Source: Campylobacter sp. W0018 | GTDB lineage: Bacteria > Campylobacterota > Campylobacteria > Campylobacterales > Campylobacteraceae | Length of the DNA stretch: 64,000 nt | Assembly: GCA_020135845.1 (NCBI GenBank) | Contig: JACHTQ010000007.1 | Coordinates: forward strand, 1 to 64,000 | Reading direction: 5' to 3' | Translations under genes and position numbers: made by a program | Shown here: positions 56,079 to 64,000 of the stretch, piece after piece | Position numbering within the stretch: the first letter of the stretch is position 1 | How the letters are laid out: the number at the start of each line of letters is the position of its first letter | The notes under the pieces: generated by a model | Told to the model about the DNA's origin: nothing | Database searches by the model: none | What the model saw: only the letters and a program-made list of their open reading frames with translations

Positions 56079-57127
56079 ATATTTTCACAACAAGATAAAA
56101 TTTTTTGTTTTACTTTTTTCAAATTAAATAATCCATTTCTTGCTCTAGAATTAAGATTGCTAAAAATATCTTCAAAATCTTTTTTAGTTATTTTGTAATC
56201 TTTAAAATTTGTAGATATATTAAGAGCATCAAACAAGGCTACAATATCTTTTTTGTAAGATAACAAAATGCTATTTTCATCATTTATACACTCAAGTAGA
56301 GTTGGAATTGTAAAACTACAGGCCAATCCATGTGGAATTTTAAATTGCATAGTCAAAGGATAACTAATTGCATGAGCTAAAGCTGTTTGTGTATTTGAGA
56401 AGGCTAAACCTGCATAAATACTTGCTAAAATTAACTTTAATCTTAATTCTTTAGAATTTAAATTATTTTGCAACTGTGGTAAATATTTTAAAATAAGTTC
56501 TATTGCTTTAATTGCATGATTTGTAGATATATCATTAGAATTTTTATTCCAAATTGATTCTATAGAATGAGAAAGAGCATCTAAAGCTGTATGTACCGTT
56601 AAATCTTTAGGTATATTTAAGTGCAAATTTGGATCATAAAAAGCTTCTTTGCAATATAAATTTTCATCAGATAATGAAAATTTAATATTATTAGCACTAT
56701 CCCAAAATGTCGCCCACTGAGTTAATTCACTGCTTGTTCCAGCTGTGGTGGGTATAGCATAGATAGGAACAAATGAAGAATTTTTTGAAATTTTTAAATC
56801 TTTTCCTTCTTTTAAAATTTCACCAGATACACTAAAATATTTTGCCACATCTAAAACACTTCCTCCGCCTAATGCTATAATTTCACTATAATCATTGAAT
56901 TCTTTTTTTAATTCCTTAACAAATTCTATTTCAGGATTGGAAGTTATGTTAAAGATATAAGCTTTTAAACGTCTTCCTAATCTTTCTTTAAAAACTTCAA
57001 CAAAACCTTTTTCATAAAAACTTTTAGATGTAATAAGCAATATGGAATTCGTTTTAAGACTGTCTAATACTTTAGCATATTCAACATTAAAATTAATTTT
57101 TACAGGATTGTAATATTTGAAATTCAT
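56075..57127 (-). CDS. Iron-type alcohol dehydrogenase, probable phosphonoacetaldehyde reductase (FomC/PhpC-like)
   Basis: The predicted role is NAD(P)H reduction of phosphonoacetaldehyde to 2-hydroxyethylphosphonate. The 350-residue product is a group III (iron-containing) alcohol dehydrogenase: GGGSVLD nucleotide motif (87-93), TTAGTSSE (127-134), and metal ligands at Asp183, His187, His252 and His266. Its partners upstream are phosphonopyruvate decarboxylase (4 bp away) and PEP mutase, the arrangement seen in fosfomycin and phosphinothricin-type pathways where FomC/PhpC act. An aminotransferase, which would give aminoethylphosphonate instead, is absent. The stop overlaps kpsC by 4 bases, so it is coupled to capsule expression. 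Confidence 0.82.
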   Translation of the reverse strand: MNFKYYNPVKINFNVEYAKVLDSLKTNSILLITSKSFYEKGFVEVFKERLGRRLKAYIFNITSNPEIEFVKELKKEFNDYSEIIALGGGSVLDVAKYFSVSGEILKEGKDLKISKNSSFVPIYAIPTTAGTSSELTQWATFWDSANNIKFSLSDENLYCKEAFYDPNLHLNIPKDLTVHTALDALSHSIESIWNKNSNDISTNHAIKAIELILKYLPQLQNNLNSKELRLKLILASIYAGLAFSNTQTALAHAISYPLTMQFKIPHGLACSFTIPTLLECINDENSILLSYKKDIVALFDALNISTNFKDYKITKKDFEDIFSNLNSRARNGLFNLKKVKQKILSCCENI

Positions 57128-57131
57128 CTTG

Positions 57132-58310
57132 TTAATCTTTACCCAAAAAATTTGCCATTCTTAAAGCAACTTGCTTTGGAGTAACTTTAGGTCTTCCTAA
57201 TTTTTCTTTACTTCCTTTAAGAATTTTAATATAAATTAAAATTGCTCCACCAATATTTCTATTTTTAAAAAAACACAAAGCTTGTTCAAGTTCTTCAAAT
57301 GAAGATATAATAAAAACTTTCTCATAGCCACAAAAATACGCCACTTGAGCAAAATTTATATTAGGAGAAAGATTAAATTGACCTCCAGTGCTATCATGGC
57401 TTTCATTATCTAATAATATATGACAAAAATTACCTTTATTGTATAAACTAGCATAATAGGCATTTGTACTTAAAGCCCCAAGCCTCATAAGTAAAGCAGA
57501 ATCTCCATCAATAGCAATGACTTTTTTAGAAGTTTGCAAAGTTACACCTAAAGCTAAGGAACTCACGCATCCCATTGAACCAACCATATATAATTGATTA
57601 TCTAAGTCTTCAACTTCATATAATTCCCTACCTGTTTTTCCTGTAGTTGCAAATAAAGCAATTTCATTCATTTTAGAAAAATAACTTAAATGTTGTAACA
57701 CTTCTATTCTTTTTGGTAAAAAATTGGAATTAGCATCTTTTACTTGAAGTATATTTATTTTTTTCAAAAAAATATTCTTATCATGATTTAAAGCACATTT
57801 TTCAAAAGTATTGTTTTTAACAATAAAAAAATAACTTTTTCCTTTTGTTAGATAATCATAAGCTACTTGCAATTGCTGCTTAGCCTTATTAAAATTACTA
57901 TCTAAAAAATCATAAGCAATATCACAAGTTCGAAGTAATTTATCTGTAATTATTCCCAAAAGTTCATGCTGAGGCTCATCTGTATTATTTCCCATATCAT
58001 CTCTTTCGCCTCTTAAAGATACAAAACCTAAAATAGGAATTTCAAAAGTATAATTTAAAGAAGTAAGAGGAGATAAGGCATTGCCTAGACCACTATTTTG
58101 CATTAAAACAACGCCGAAACTATTTTTATAGTTTGCCAAACTAATTCCACTAGCAATTGCCACTGCATCACCTTCATTATTAGACATAATGAAAGAATCA
58201 GTATTAATCGCATAATTAATCATAGGAGCAAGATAAGAACAAGGAACACCACTAAATTGAAAACATCCAATTTGCTTTAAAGATTCTCCAAACAACTCCA
58301 TTTTTAGCAT
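57132..58310 (-). CDS. ppd: Phosphonopyruvate decarboxylase
   Basis: This thiamine diphosphate enzyme decarboxylates phosphonopyruvate to phosphonoacetaldehyde, the irreversible step that pulls the unfavourable mutase reaction forward. The 392-residue product has the catalytic Glu in NEGDAVAIASG (Glu46), the ThDP/Mg motif AIDGDSALLMRLG (about 266-278) and LLDNESHDSTGGQ (299-311), which is specific to the Ppd/AepY/Fom2 group among ThDP enzymes. The start codon overlaps the PEP mutase stop (TAATG). Related sulfopyruvate decarboxylases are the main alternative, but the adjacent PEP mutase decides for phosphonate. Confidence 0.9.
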   Translation of the reverse strand: MLKMELFGESLKQIGCFQFSGVPCSYLAPMINYAINTDSFIMSNNEGDAVAIASGISLANYKNSFGVVLMQNSGLGNALSPLTSLNYTFEIPILGFVSLRGERDDMGNNTDEPQHELLGIITDKLLRTCDIAYDFLDSNFNKAKQQLQVAYDYLTKGKSYFFIVKNNTFEKCALNHDKNIFLKKINILQVKDANSNFLPKRIEVLQHLSYFSKMNEIALFATTGKTGRELYEVEDLDNQLYMVGSMGCVSSLALGVTLQTSKKVIAIDGDSALLMRLGALSTNAYYASLYNKGNFCHILLDNESHDSTGGQFNLSPNINFAQVAYFCGYEKVFIISSFEELEQALCFFKNRNIGGAILIYIKILKGSKEKLGRPKVTPKQVALRMANFLGKD

Positions 58311-59635
58311 TAAACTGTCCCAGGTATGAGATTTAAAATTTCATCAATTTTCATACATTTTTTTTCAGATTCTTCACTTCTATCATTCTCTAAAATTTCT
58401 TTAGCTATACTTTGCATTGCCACAAAAGAAGAACGGATCATGTGATTTGCATATACAACTATATTAACACCATATTTAGCTAAATCATCAGCTTTAATTC
58501 CACAAAAACTCGTAGGAACAACAACAATAGGAGTCTCTTGATCTTTAGATCTAAATATTTTTAAAAATTCAATAATTTCATTTGCATCTTTATGACGCGA
58601 ATGTATCATTATTCCATCAGCACCTGCTTTAATATAAGCAAAAGCCCTTTGCAAGGCATCATCCATACCTTTATCTAAGATTAGAGATTCTATTCTAGCA
58701 ATAATCATAAAATCGTTTGTTATTTGGGCTTTTTTTCCAGCTTGAATTTTTGCACAAAAATCCTCAATATTATCTTGATTTTGAACCACATCATTGCCAA
58801 GCAAGGAATTCTTTTTTAAACCTATCTTATCTTCAATAATCACAGCAGAGACGCCGATTCTTTCAAGACTTCTAACCGTAAACACAAAATGTTCTAATTT
58901 TCCACCCGTATCTGCATCATAAATTAAAGGTTTGGTAGTAACTTCAAAAATTTCATTAAGGGTATTTAAGCGACTTGATAATTCTACAGCTTCAATATCA
59001 GGCTTACCTCTAATAGTTGAATCAGCCAAAGAACTTGACCAAAAACCATCAAATTCAACCTTTACACCATCTTTAGTTACAAAAGTATTTTCAGCTATTA
59101 ACGCAGAAATTGCTGAATGAGTTTCTAAAATTCTCAATGGCTTTTTAGCATCAATCAAACGCCTTAAAAGTGATAATCTAGTATTAGTTGTAATCCCCAA
59201 AGATCTCGCATTTTGATTTAATGCAGTAGAGCTAATGCCCTCTGTATATTTAGGTTCAATAAGCTCTCCACAATTTAGCTCTTTTAATAATGCGATCACA
59301 TTTGATCTTTCATTTTTTTGAGGCCCATCTTTCCAATCATCACCATGAATTACAAAACGTGGTTTTAGCTTTGTAATATTTTCAGCATAACTTAAAGTAT
59401 TTTGCGGAATAACTTCATCGATAAATTCCATACTTTCAACAATAATTTTTCTTTGCTCATAATTCATATATGGGAGACGCTTATAAGAAGCTATAGCAGA
59501 ATCAGTTAATAAGCCCAGAACAACCTTACCATTAATTTTATCAGCATATTCTCTTGCTAGTTTCATAATATTTATATGACCAGGGTGTATTAGATCAGCT
59601 GACATAGCTATATACACAGTAGGTGTTTTATTCAT
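58310..59635 (-). CDS. pepM: Bifunctional cytidylyltransferase - PEP phosphomutase (Fom1-like)
   Basis: The 441-residue product joins two domains. Residues about 1-145 form a GCT-type cytidylyltransferase with HPGH (17-20) and GISST (133-137). Residues about 165-430 form PEP phosphomutase, with the diagnostic EDKIGLKKNS (268-277, the EDKxxxxxNS signature that separates it from isocitrate lyases) and DADTGG (240-245). PEP mutase makes the C-P bond of phosphonopyruvate. In the fosfomycin enzyme Fom1, which has this same order, the N-terminal domain activates 2-hydroxyethylphosphonate with CTP to HEP-CMP. It is first of the three-gene phosphonate unit, 102 bp after the Cj1416c-like gene. Confidence 0.92.
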   Translation of the reverse strand: MNKTPTVYIAMSADLIHPGHINIMKLAREYADKINGKVVLGLLTDSAIASYKRLPYMNYEQRKIIVESMEFIDEVIPQNTLSYAENITKLKPRFVIHGDDWKDGPQKNERSNVIALLKELNCGELIEPKYTEGISSTALNQNARSLGITTNTRLSLLRRLIDAKKPLRILETHSAISALIAENTFVTKDGVKVEFDGFWSSSLADSTIRGKPDIEAVELSSRLNTLNEIFEVTTKPLIYDADTGGKLEHFVFTVRSLERIGVSAVIIEDKIGLKKNSLLGNDVVQNQDNIEDFCAKIQAGKKAQITNDFMIIARIESLILDKGMDDALQRAFAYIKAGADGIMIHSRHKDANEIIEFLKIFRSKDQETPIVVVPTSFCGIKADDLAKYGVNIVVYANHMIRSSFVAMQSIAKEILENDRSEESEKKCMKIDEILNLIPGTV

Positions 59636-59737
59636 CTTTATCCTTTAAATTACTAAGCTAAAGCTAATTTTTTAGGTATTTAAAGAATAATATCATTTTT
59701 AATTAAAAAAATACTAAAATACCAAATGTTCTACAAA

Positions 59738-60499
59738 TTAAATTTGAATTTCCAAATCGCTTTTAAAATCAATTTCATACCAATTACCTTGAATTCTCAC
59801 AGCTTTAGCATTGTGAAAATGATCAATTAAGGCTTGTAAAAAACTTGTCATGTACATATTATCAAAATCTTTTCCATCATACAAAGCATTTCTATCCAAA
59901 TGATCGTAAAAATCAATGAAAGAGGATAAAAATTCAGCACTTATCTTAAAAAGACCTATATATTGTCCTTGAATTTGACCATAATTTTGTGCTTTCTTGC
60001 CTAGTTCTATTATAAAGTCGTTTTCATCTATTTTTAAAGTTTCTGCATCCTCAAGAGGATTTTCAAATCTTTTTTCCCAAAGTTTTTTCCAATCCTCATC
60101 AACAACGATAGATAAAGGGTCTTTTGCTTTTTTTAAAAGCTCGATTGTGTTTTTAAAATAAACAATATCCGCATAAGAAACAATCAAATCTTGCTTATCT
60201 TGAACACAAGTTTGCAAAAATTCTCTCGCACAAAAAAGAGTGTGTAACATATTAGTTGAAGAATAATTTTCATTGATGTAAAAACAATCCAATTTAAAGC
60301 GTTCTTGAATAAATTTCTTTAAAACATCAAATAAATATCCACCCACAATAGCAATTTCATCAACCCCAGCTTCTTTTAAAGCCTTAATTTCATAAGATAT
60401 AAGCTCTTGATTTTGATACTTAACCATGCATTTTGGATTATTTTGTGTTAAAGGCATCAATCTTGATCCAAAACCCGCTGCTAAAATAATAGCTCTCAT
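59738..60499 (-). CDS. CTP:phosphoglutamine cytidylyltransferase (Cj1416c-like)
   Basis: In the O-methyl phosphoramidate (MeOPN) capsule pathway of C. jejuni, Cj1416 couples L-glutamine phosphate and CTP to CDP-L-glutamine. The 253-residue product is a sugar-nucleotidyltransferase-fold protein with LAAGFGSRLMPLTQNNPKCMV (about 5-25, partly quoted), the LIVSYADIVYF metal-binding motif (about 103-113) and an IVVDEDWKKLWEKRFENP stretch. Its ATG overlaps the Cj1417-like stop by 4 bases. It is the last of the coupled phosphoramidate genes before the phosphonate unit. Confidence 0.9.
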   Translation of the reverse strand: MRAIILAAGFGSRLMPLTQNNPKCMVKYQNQELISYEIKALKEAGVDEIAIVGGYLFDVLKKFIQERFKLDCFYINENYSSTNMLHTLFCAREFLQTCVQDKQDLIVSYADIVYFKNTIELLKKAKDPLSIVVDEDWKKLWEKRFENPLEDAETLKIDENDFIIELGKKAQNYGQIQGQYIGLFKISAEFLSSFIDFYDHLDRNALYDGKDFDNMYMTSFLQALIDHFHNAKAVRIQGNWYEIDFKSDLEIQI

Positions 60500-61107
60500 T
60501 GCTTCTCCTTTATAAGATTAAGCCATTCTTTTAAAATATTTACATTTTCAAGCCCGTTTTCTCTTTCTATGTGCCACATTATGCCATAAATATTTTTATC
60601 TTTATGCTTAAAAGCCTCTATGCTTTTATCGCTTGCTTTTGCTAAACTTATTAAATCCTTTCCTAAAGCCACAATAGCATAATTATGAAAAGAATTAACC
60701 ACGCAATTTACATCATCATTTAAAAAAATTTCGTGATTTCCTATATGATTTATACAAGAATTTAAAGAAGAATCAAAATAATGTGCGATCATTTGCGCAC
60801 CTCTGCAAATTCCTAAAAGTGGAGTATTTGTTTTTAAACAATACTCAATAATTTTCCTCTCATAGTCATCTCTTTTGGAAGATAAAACACCACGATCATA
60901 AATGCTTAAATCATTTCCTCCGCTTAAAATCACAGCACTAAGATGTTTTTCATACATACTAAAATCAATTTCATAGCTTAAAGGTAAAGGTAAAAATCCT
61001 GAAAATATTTCTAAATTAAAAAGTCTACCCCAATCTAAAGCCAATGTTTCTCTTTCTTCAAAATAGCTTTGATTGTAAATAAGTCTTTGAGTGATTCCTA
61101 TAAACAA
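60496..61107 (-). CDS. Gamma-glutamyl-CDP-amidate hydrolase (Cj1417c-like)
   Basis: This class I glutamine-amidotransferase-fold enzyme releases glutamate from CDP-L-glutamine to leave cytidine diphosphoramidate, the P-N donor of MeOPN. The 203-residue product has the nucleophile in [15 protein letters not shown] (Cys101), the SGGNDLS oxyanion region (62-68) and the catalytic His/Glu pair MWHIERENG (His179, Glu181). It is coupled both to the Cj1418-like gene (10-base overlap) and the Cj1416-like gene (4-base overlap). Confidence 0.9.
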   Translation of the reverse strand: MFIGITQRLIYNQSYFEERETLALDWGRLFNLEIFSGFLPLPLSYEIDFSMYEKHLSAVILSGGNDLSIYDRGVLSSKRDDYERKIIEYCLKTNTPLLGICRGAQMIAHYFDSSLNSCINHIGNHEIFLNDDVNCVVNSFHNYAIVALGKDLISLAKASDKSIEAFKHKDKNIYGIMWHIERENGLENVNILKEWLNLIKEKQ

Positions 61108-63440
61108 AATATTTGCTCACTTTCGCATTCTATATTAATTCTACTTGCTTTAAGATAGGTTTTAAAATTTTCTTCTCCAACACCTATCACAGCAGGAAGT
61201 CCTAATTCTGAAGCTCTGATCGCCATATGGGAATTAGCACCTCCATAGCAAGTAATAAGTCCTGCAATTTTTTTAGCAAACAAATAATCATACCCTGGAT
61301 CTGCAGCGTAAATTAAAACTATTTTTCCTTCTAAATCCTGATCATTTTCTCTAGCTGTATTTGCAACAATACTTTTTTGAGTGATAAAATTAGGAATAAT
61401 ACGATGCGTATAAAAAGAAAAAATTTGATCAGGGCTAGATAATAAAGAGGGTAATTTTATAGCTTGGGTTAATTCATATTCTTTTTTATGACGCGAAATT
61501 TCTTCTAAAAACTGCTCTTTAGGATTGATAGAATAAAGACTTGAATAAAGATTTAAAATACTTTTTATATCAAGATGCGCTAAATCTTCTTTTTCGATTT
61601 TATAATAACGCCCTAGTTCTTCTATATAAAATAAAGCCTTAGATAATAAACGTGTGAATTCAAATTTTACCCATTCTCTTCCTTCTATGGCTTGCTTTAA
61701 AAAATCAAAAAATTCTTTAAAATCAATCTCTAAGCCATGCTCTTTAAGTAAAGTATTTAACTGATCTTGTTTTTGCTTTGACATTTTAAATGTTTCATCG
61801 TTAAAATGTGATTTATTTTCTTTTTTATCGCTGATATTAAAATACAAATCAAAATTTTCATCATATCTAGGTGATAAAATATTATAAGTTCCAGCTCTTA
61901 AATGCCCAAATTCATTTAAAAATTCTTCCTTATTGTTTTCATTAAGTTCGCAGGTTTTTTGACTTAAAATTTTACTCACTGTATTTAAAGAATTTAAGAA
62001 ACTATTTTTTTCTTCTTTGGTAAAAAAATTAATTTCAACTAAAGAATTAAGAAGTTGCATCGCTACAAAACCTGCTCTTGCAACACCCGCAAAAGGTAAA
62101 GTTCCATAACGCTTACACTCTTCTAAAAGCCAGTAAATTTTATCAATCAAAGAAAAATCAGATTTGATGATGTTTTCATATCTTTGCCTTAATTTAGAAG
62201 CTCTTTTAATATCTTTTAAATAAAGCCCAGAAGAAGGATTGATAATTTTATTAGTTAATTCAAGCAAGCTAAATTCTAAACGCTTGATTTCATTTTCATT
62301 AAAACCATGTGCTAAAAGCTCTTTTAGTTTAGCCGGAATGTTAAAATCATAACAAGAATACACTATACTAAATTCGATTTTATCGTGTAATTCATGATTT
62401 TTATTTAATTTATCAAGATAAAAATTCGCTAGCTTTTCAGCGATCTTTTCATCCAAATTCTTTGGAATAAAAGAATTAAAAGAAAGTCTTACATCTACAA
62501 AAGGTATACCCAAAAAAGAATGAATCAAAGGATGAGATCTTAAATCCCTATAGCCATAATTATCACGTTGATAAGCCCAAATATTATCGGTTATAATTTC
62601 TTTATATAAACTAAAAGCTAAACGCTTTGGCTTTAAGCCTATAATCTCTGCAGGATTCCAATCAGGCATCACTCCAAAAAGTGCTTTATCGCCTAAAATT
62701 CTAGGGCGTAATTCTTGTAAAGACATAAAACGCTTAGCAAATCTCTCTAAAGCTTCTTTGGGCAAAGCATTAAAAAGATTGTTTTTATTGTGCATAATAA
62801 GAGGCCTAACTTGCAAGCAAATAAGCTCACTTTTATGTCCTAACTTGGCAAAGGCAAATTCAACATCTAAAAAATGACAATCATATAAATTCTCTAACTC
62901 TTTAATCAGTTCTACAATTTGCTTTACTTTTTCATCTTTAAATTCTAAACTTTGACGATAATGATAATAAGTCTTGGCATTTTTTACACTTCCATCGGTG
63001 ATGGAATTACTCGAACCGCTTTCATCGTATTGTAGACAAAAATAGGGCGCAAAATTGTCTTTATCTACGCTAAAGCCAACCCCACAAAGCTCTATATTTT
63101 CGAGCATAGGTTGAATTAGAATTTCATCATCTTGTAAAGGCATAGAATTTCCAACTTTTTTTAAAGCTTGCAAAAGTTCTATTTTATCGTTAGTTAAAAC
63201 GTTTGCAAGAGATAAAAAAGCTCCAGCGTTAGAATTTACCATGCTATCTTCACTTGAAGATGAACTTCTAATAATCACTTTTTCGGTATTTAAATGAGAA
63301 ATTTTTTCTAAGATCGCTTCTTCGTTTTGCTCTAATTCTTTAAGCGAAGTTAAAACCAAAGGCAAAACTTTTGCTTTGGTTAATTTCGATTGTAAGTTAT
63401 AAAGATTTTTAGCCTTGGTTTGAAAATTTAACTCCGCCAT
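61098..63440 (-). CDS. L-glutamine kinase (Cj1418c-like)
   Basis: Cj1418 phosphorylates the side-chain amide of L-glutamine, the first P-N bond forming step of MeOPN synthesis, using a PEP-synthase-like architecture. The 780 residues comprise an ATP-grasp part (about 30-215, with [21 protein letters not shown] at about 50-70, partly quoted, and CLQVRPL near 205-211), a large middle substrate domain, and a C-terminal swivelling phosphohistidine domain ([19 protein letters not shown], His738). PEP synthase itself is unlikely because the C-terminal barrel is missing. The gene starts 11 bp after the methyltransferase stop. Confidence 0.91.
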   Translation of the reverse strand: MAELNFQTKAKNLYNLQSKLTKAKVLPLVLTSLKELEQNEEAILEKISHLNTEKVIIRSSSSSEDSMVNSNAGAFLSLANVLTNDKIELLQALKKVGNSMPLQDDEILIQPMLENIELCGVGFSVDKDNFAPYFCLQYDESGSSNSITDGSVKNAKTYYHYRQSLEFKDEKVKQIVELIKELENLYDCHFLDVEFAFAKLGHKSELICLQVRPLIMHNKNNLFNALPKEALERFAKRFMSLQELRPRILGDKALFGVMPDWNPAEIIGLKPKRLAFSLYKEIITDNIWAYQRDNYGYRDLRSHPLIHSFLGIPFVDVRLSFNSFIPKNLDEKIAEKLANFYLDKLNKNHELHDKIEFSIVYSCYDFNIPAKLKELLAHGFNENEIKRLEFSLLELTNKIINPSSGLYLKDIKRASKLRQRYENIIKSDFSLIDKIYWLLEECKRYGTLPFAGVARAGFVAMQLLNSLVEINFFTKEEKNSFLNSLNTVSKILSQKTCELNENNKEEFLNEFGHLRAGTYNILSPRYDENFDLYFNISDKKENKSHFNDETFKMSKQKQDQLNTLLKEHGLEIDFKEFFDFLKQAIEGREWVKFEFTRLLSKALFYIEELGRYYKIEKEDLAHLDIKSILNLYSSLYSINPKEQFLEEISRHKKEYELTQAIKLPSLLSSPDQIFSFYTHRIIPNFITQKSIVANTARENDQDLEGKIVLIYAADPGYDYLFAKKIAGLITCYGGANSHMAIRASELGLPAVIGVGEENFKTYLKASRINIECESEQIFCL

Positions 63441-63451
63441 ATTTTCCCCAT

Positions 63452-64000
63452 TTATATTTTTTTAGCACTCCAACAACGTGTAGTGTATTTGATATCGAAT
63501 TCTTTAGGAAGTCTTTCTACGATCTTTTGACTGATCTTTTCAAAAAGCTCATTTCCCTCTTTTGTTTCCAAATCCCAATAAGGATTTTTAACACTTCTCC
63601 ACGCATTGATATAATTTTCAATGCTTTGATGAAAATAAAAATCTTCTTCTATATAAACTATATTATCAAAAAGATCTTTACGACTTTCTATAATAGGTCT
63701 TTGATTTTCCCTTCTAGTTCCTCTTGTATAATTTGGCACAAATTCTATGATGGTGTCTTCAGCGATCTTTTGCATCGGATCATTTAAATCTCTGTGATTC
63801 CACATACAAGAAAAATAACCGCCTTTTTTAAGCAAACGATGTGCTTCATTTAAGGCTTCATTTCTATCCATAACATTAAAGCTGCTTCCAAAAGTAACCC
63901 AATCAAAACAAGAATTTTCCAAAGTTGAGTCAATTCCAGTTGCTCTAACCCACTCTATACTTTGCCCTTTAGTTCTTTCAATACCAATTTCTCTCATAGC
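63452..64000 (-). CDS. SAM-dependent methyltransferase (Cj1419c-like; 5' end outside window)
   Basis: Class I methyltransferases of this position are thought to methylate the phosphoramidate group of C. jejuni capsule. The visible part holds the later motifs only: [39 protein letters not shown] (about 30-70 of the visible part, quoted by position). The SAM-binding glycine loop that should precede it is not present, and codons remain open to the right edge, so the gene extends beyond the window. The ATG at 63997 is internal. It is the upstream gene of the phosphoramidate run. Confidence 0.85.
   Translation of the reverse strand, partial: AMREIGIERTKGQSIEWVRATGIDSTLENSCFDWVTFGSSFNVMDRNEALNEAHRLLKKGGYFSCMWNHRDLNDPMQKIAEDTIIEFVPNYTRGTRRENQRPIIESRKDLFDNIVYIEEDFYFHQSIENYINAWRSVKNPYWDLETKEGNELFEKISQKIVERLPKEFDIKYTTRCWSAKKI

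Noticed and set aside
57132..58310. Sulfopyruvate decarboxylase or acetolactate synthase
   Set aside because: The DNESHDSTGGQ motif and the adjacent PEP mutase fit phosphonopyruvate decarboxylase; no sulfolactate genes are near.
56075..59635. Phosphonate genes as a mobile element cargo
   Set aside because: No transposase, integrase, flanking tRNA or obvious terminal repeats are visible; the genes are coupled to kpsC by overlap. Exchange by natural transformation is possible but leaves no mark I can see.
63452..64000. Methyltransferase apparently lacking its SAM-binding loop, as if truncated
   Set aside because: The reading frame stays open to the right edge and the visible part begins at the motif that normally follows the loop. 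It is cut by the window, not broken.

Overview
The window is a very AT-rich, gene-dense epsilonproteobacterial chromosome segment. Protein content and gene order match the Campylobacter jejuni Cj1347-Cj1419 region closely: cdsA, mobA, pldA, nrfHA, ppk, tmRNA, ruvB, fumC, glmS, mqnE, an mla-type operon, selAB, fldA, katA, hydA2, fabI-tpiA-pgk-gapA, nadD, fliL, acpS, the only campylobacter P450, kpsSC and the start of the capsule phosphoramidate genes. The tmRNA tag (ANNVKFAPAYAKAA) fits Campylobacter. Several loci I remember from C. jejuni NCTC 11168 are missing: ceuBCDE, the Cj1365c protease, the Cj1367c nucleotidyltransferase, Cj1376, feoAB and Cj1415c. This suggests either a divergent C. jejuni or a reduced close relative such as C. 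hepaticus. All such comparisons are from memory and were not computed here.

Layout. 1-4.0 kb: lipid and ribosome-rescue genes, mobA, phospholipase A, tRNA-Ser. 4.0-9.4 kb: PepSY-type membrane protein, nitrite reductase nrfHA, polyphosphate kinase. 9.4-15.6 kb: tmRNA, ruvB, fumC, glmS. 15.8-24.5 kb: menaquinone enzyme mqnE, purine permease and phosphoribosyltransferase, an MlaA/MlaC/MMPL lipid-transport operon, rdgB, an MFS exporter. 24.5-30.6 kb: lipoprotein, DsbC-like protein, selB, selA and a polyferredoxin, apparently inverted relative to NCTC 11168. 30.6-34.9 kb: flavodoxin operon, catalase with its ankyrin helper, a YheO-type regulator.

35.0-40.8 kb is a five-gene catabolic operon: RidA, DcuC-like carrier, cystathionine-lyase-like PLP enzyme, fumarate lyase, MmgE/PrpD protein. 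It is intact here. Its promoter has a perfect 30-bp palindrome overlapping the -35 box, next to the divergent regulator gene. 40.8-49.9 kb is core metabolism plus an orphan NiFe-hydrogenase small subunit. 49.9-56.1 kb holds a P450, a membrane hydrolase-like protein and the Kdo transferases kpsS and kpsC.

The most notable part is 56.1-59.6 kb. Three tightly coupled genes between kpsC and the phosphoramidate genes encode a cytidylyltransferase-PEP mutase fusion, phosphonopyruvate decarboxylase and an iron-type alcohol dehydrogenase. This is the gene set Fom1-Fom2-FomC, the first steps of fosfomycin biosynthesis, and predicts PEP conversion to 2-hydroxyethylphosphonate and its CMP ester. It sits where the CDP-amidate kinase gene (Cj1415c) lies in NCTC 11168, and the rest of the phosphoramidate set (Cj1416-Cj1419 homologues) follows. 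The likely outcome is a C-P bonded capsule decoration in addition to, or instead of, O-methyl phosphoramidate.
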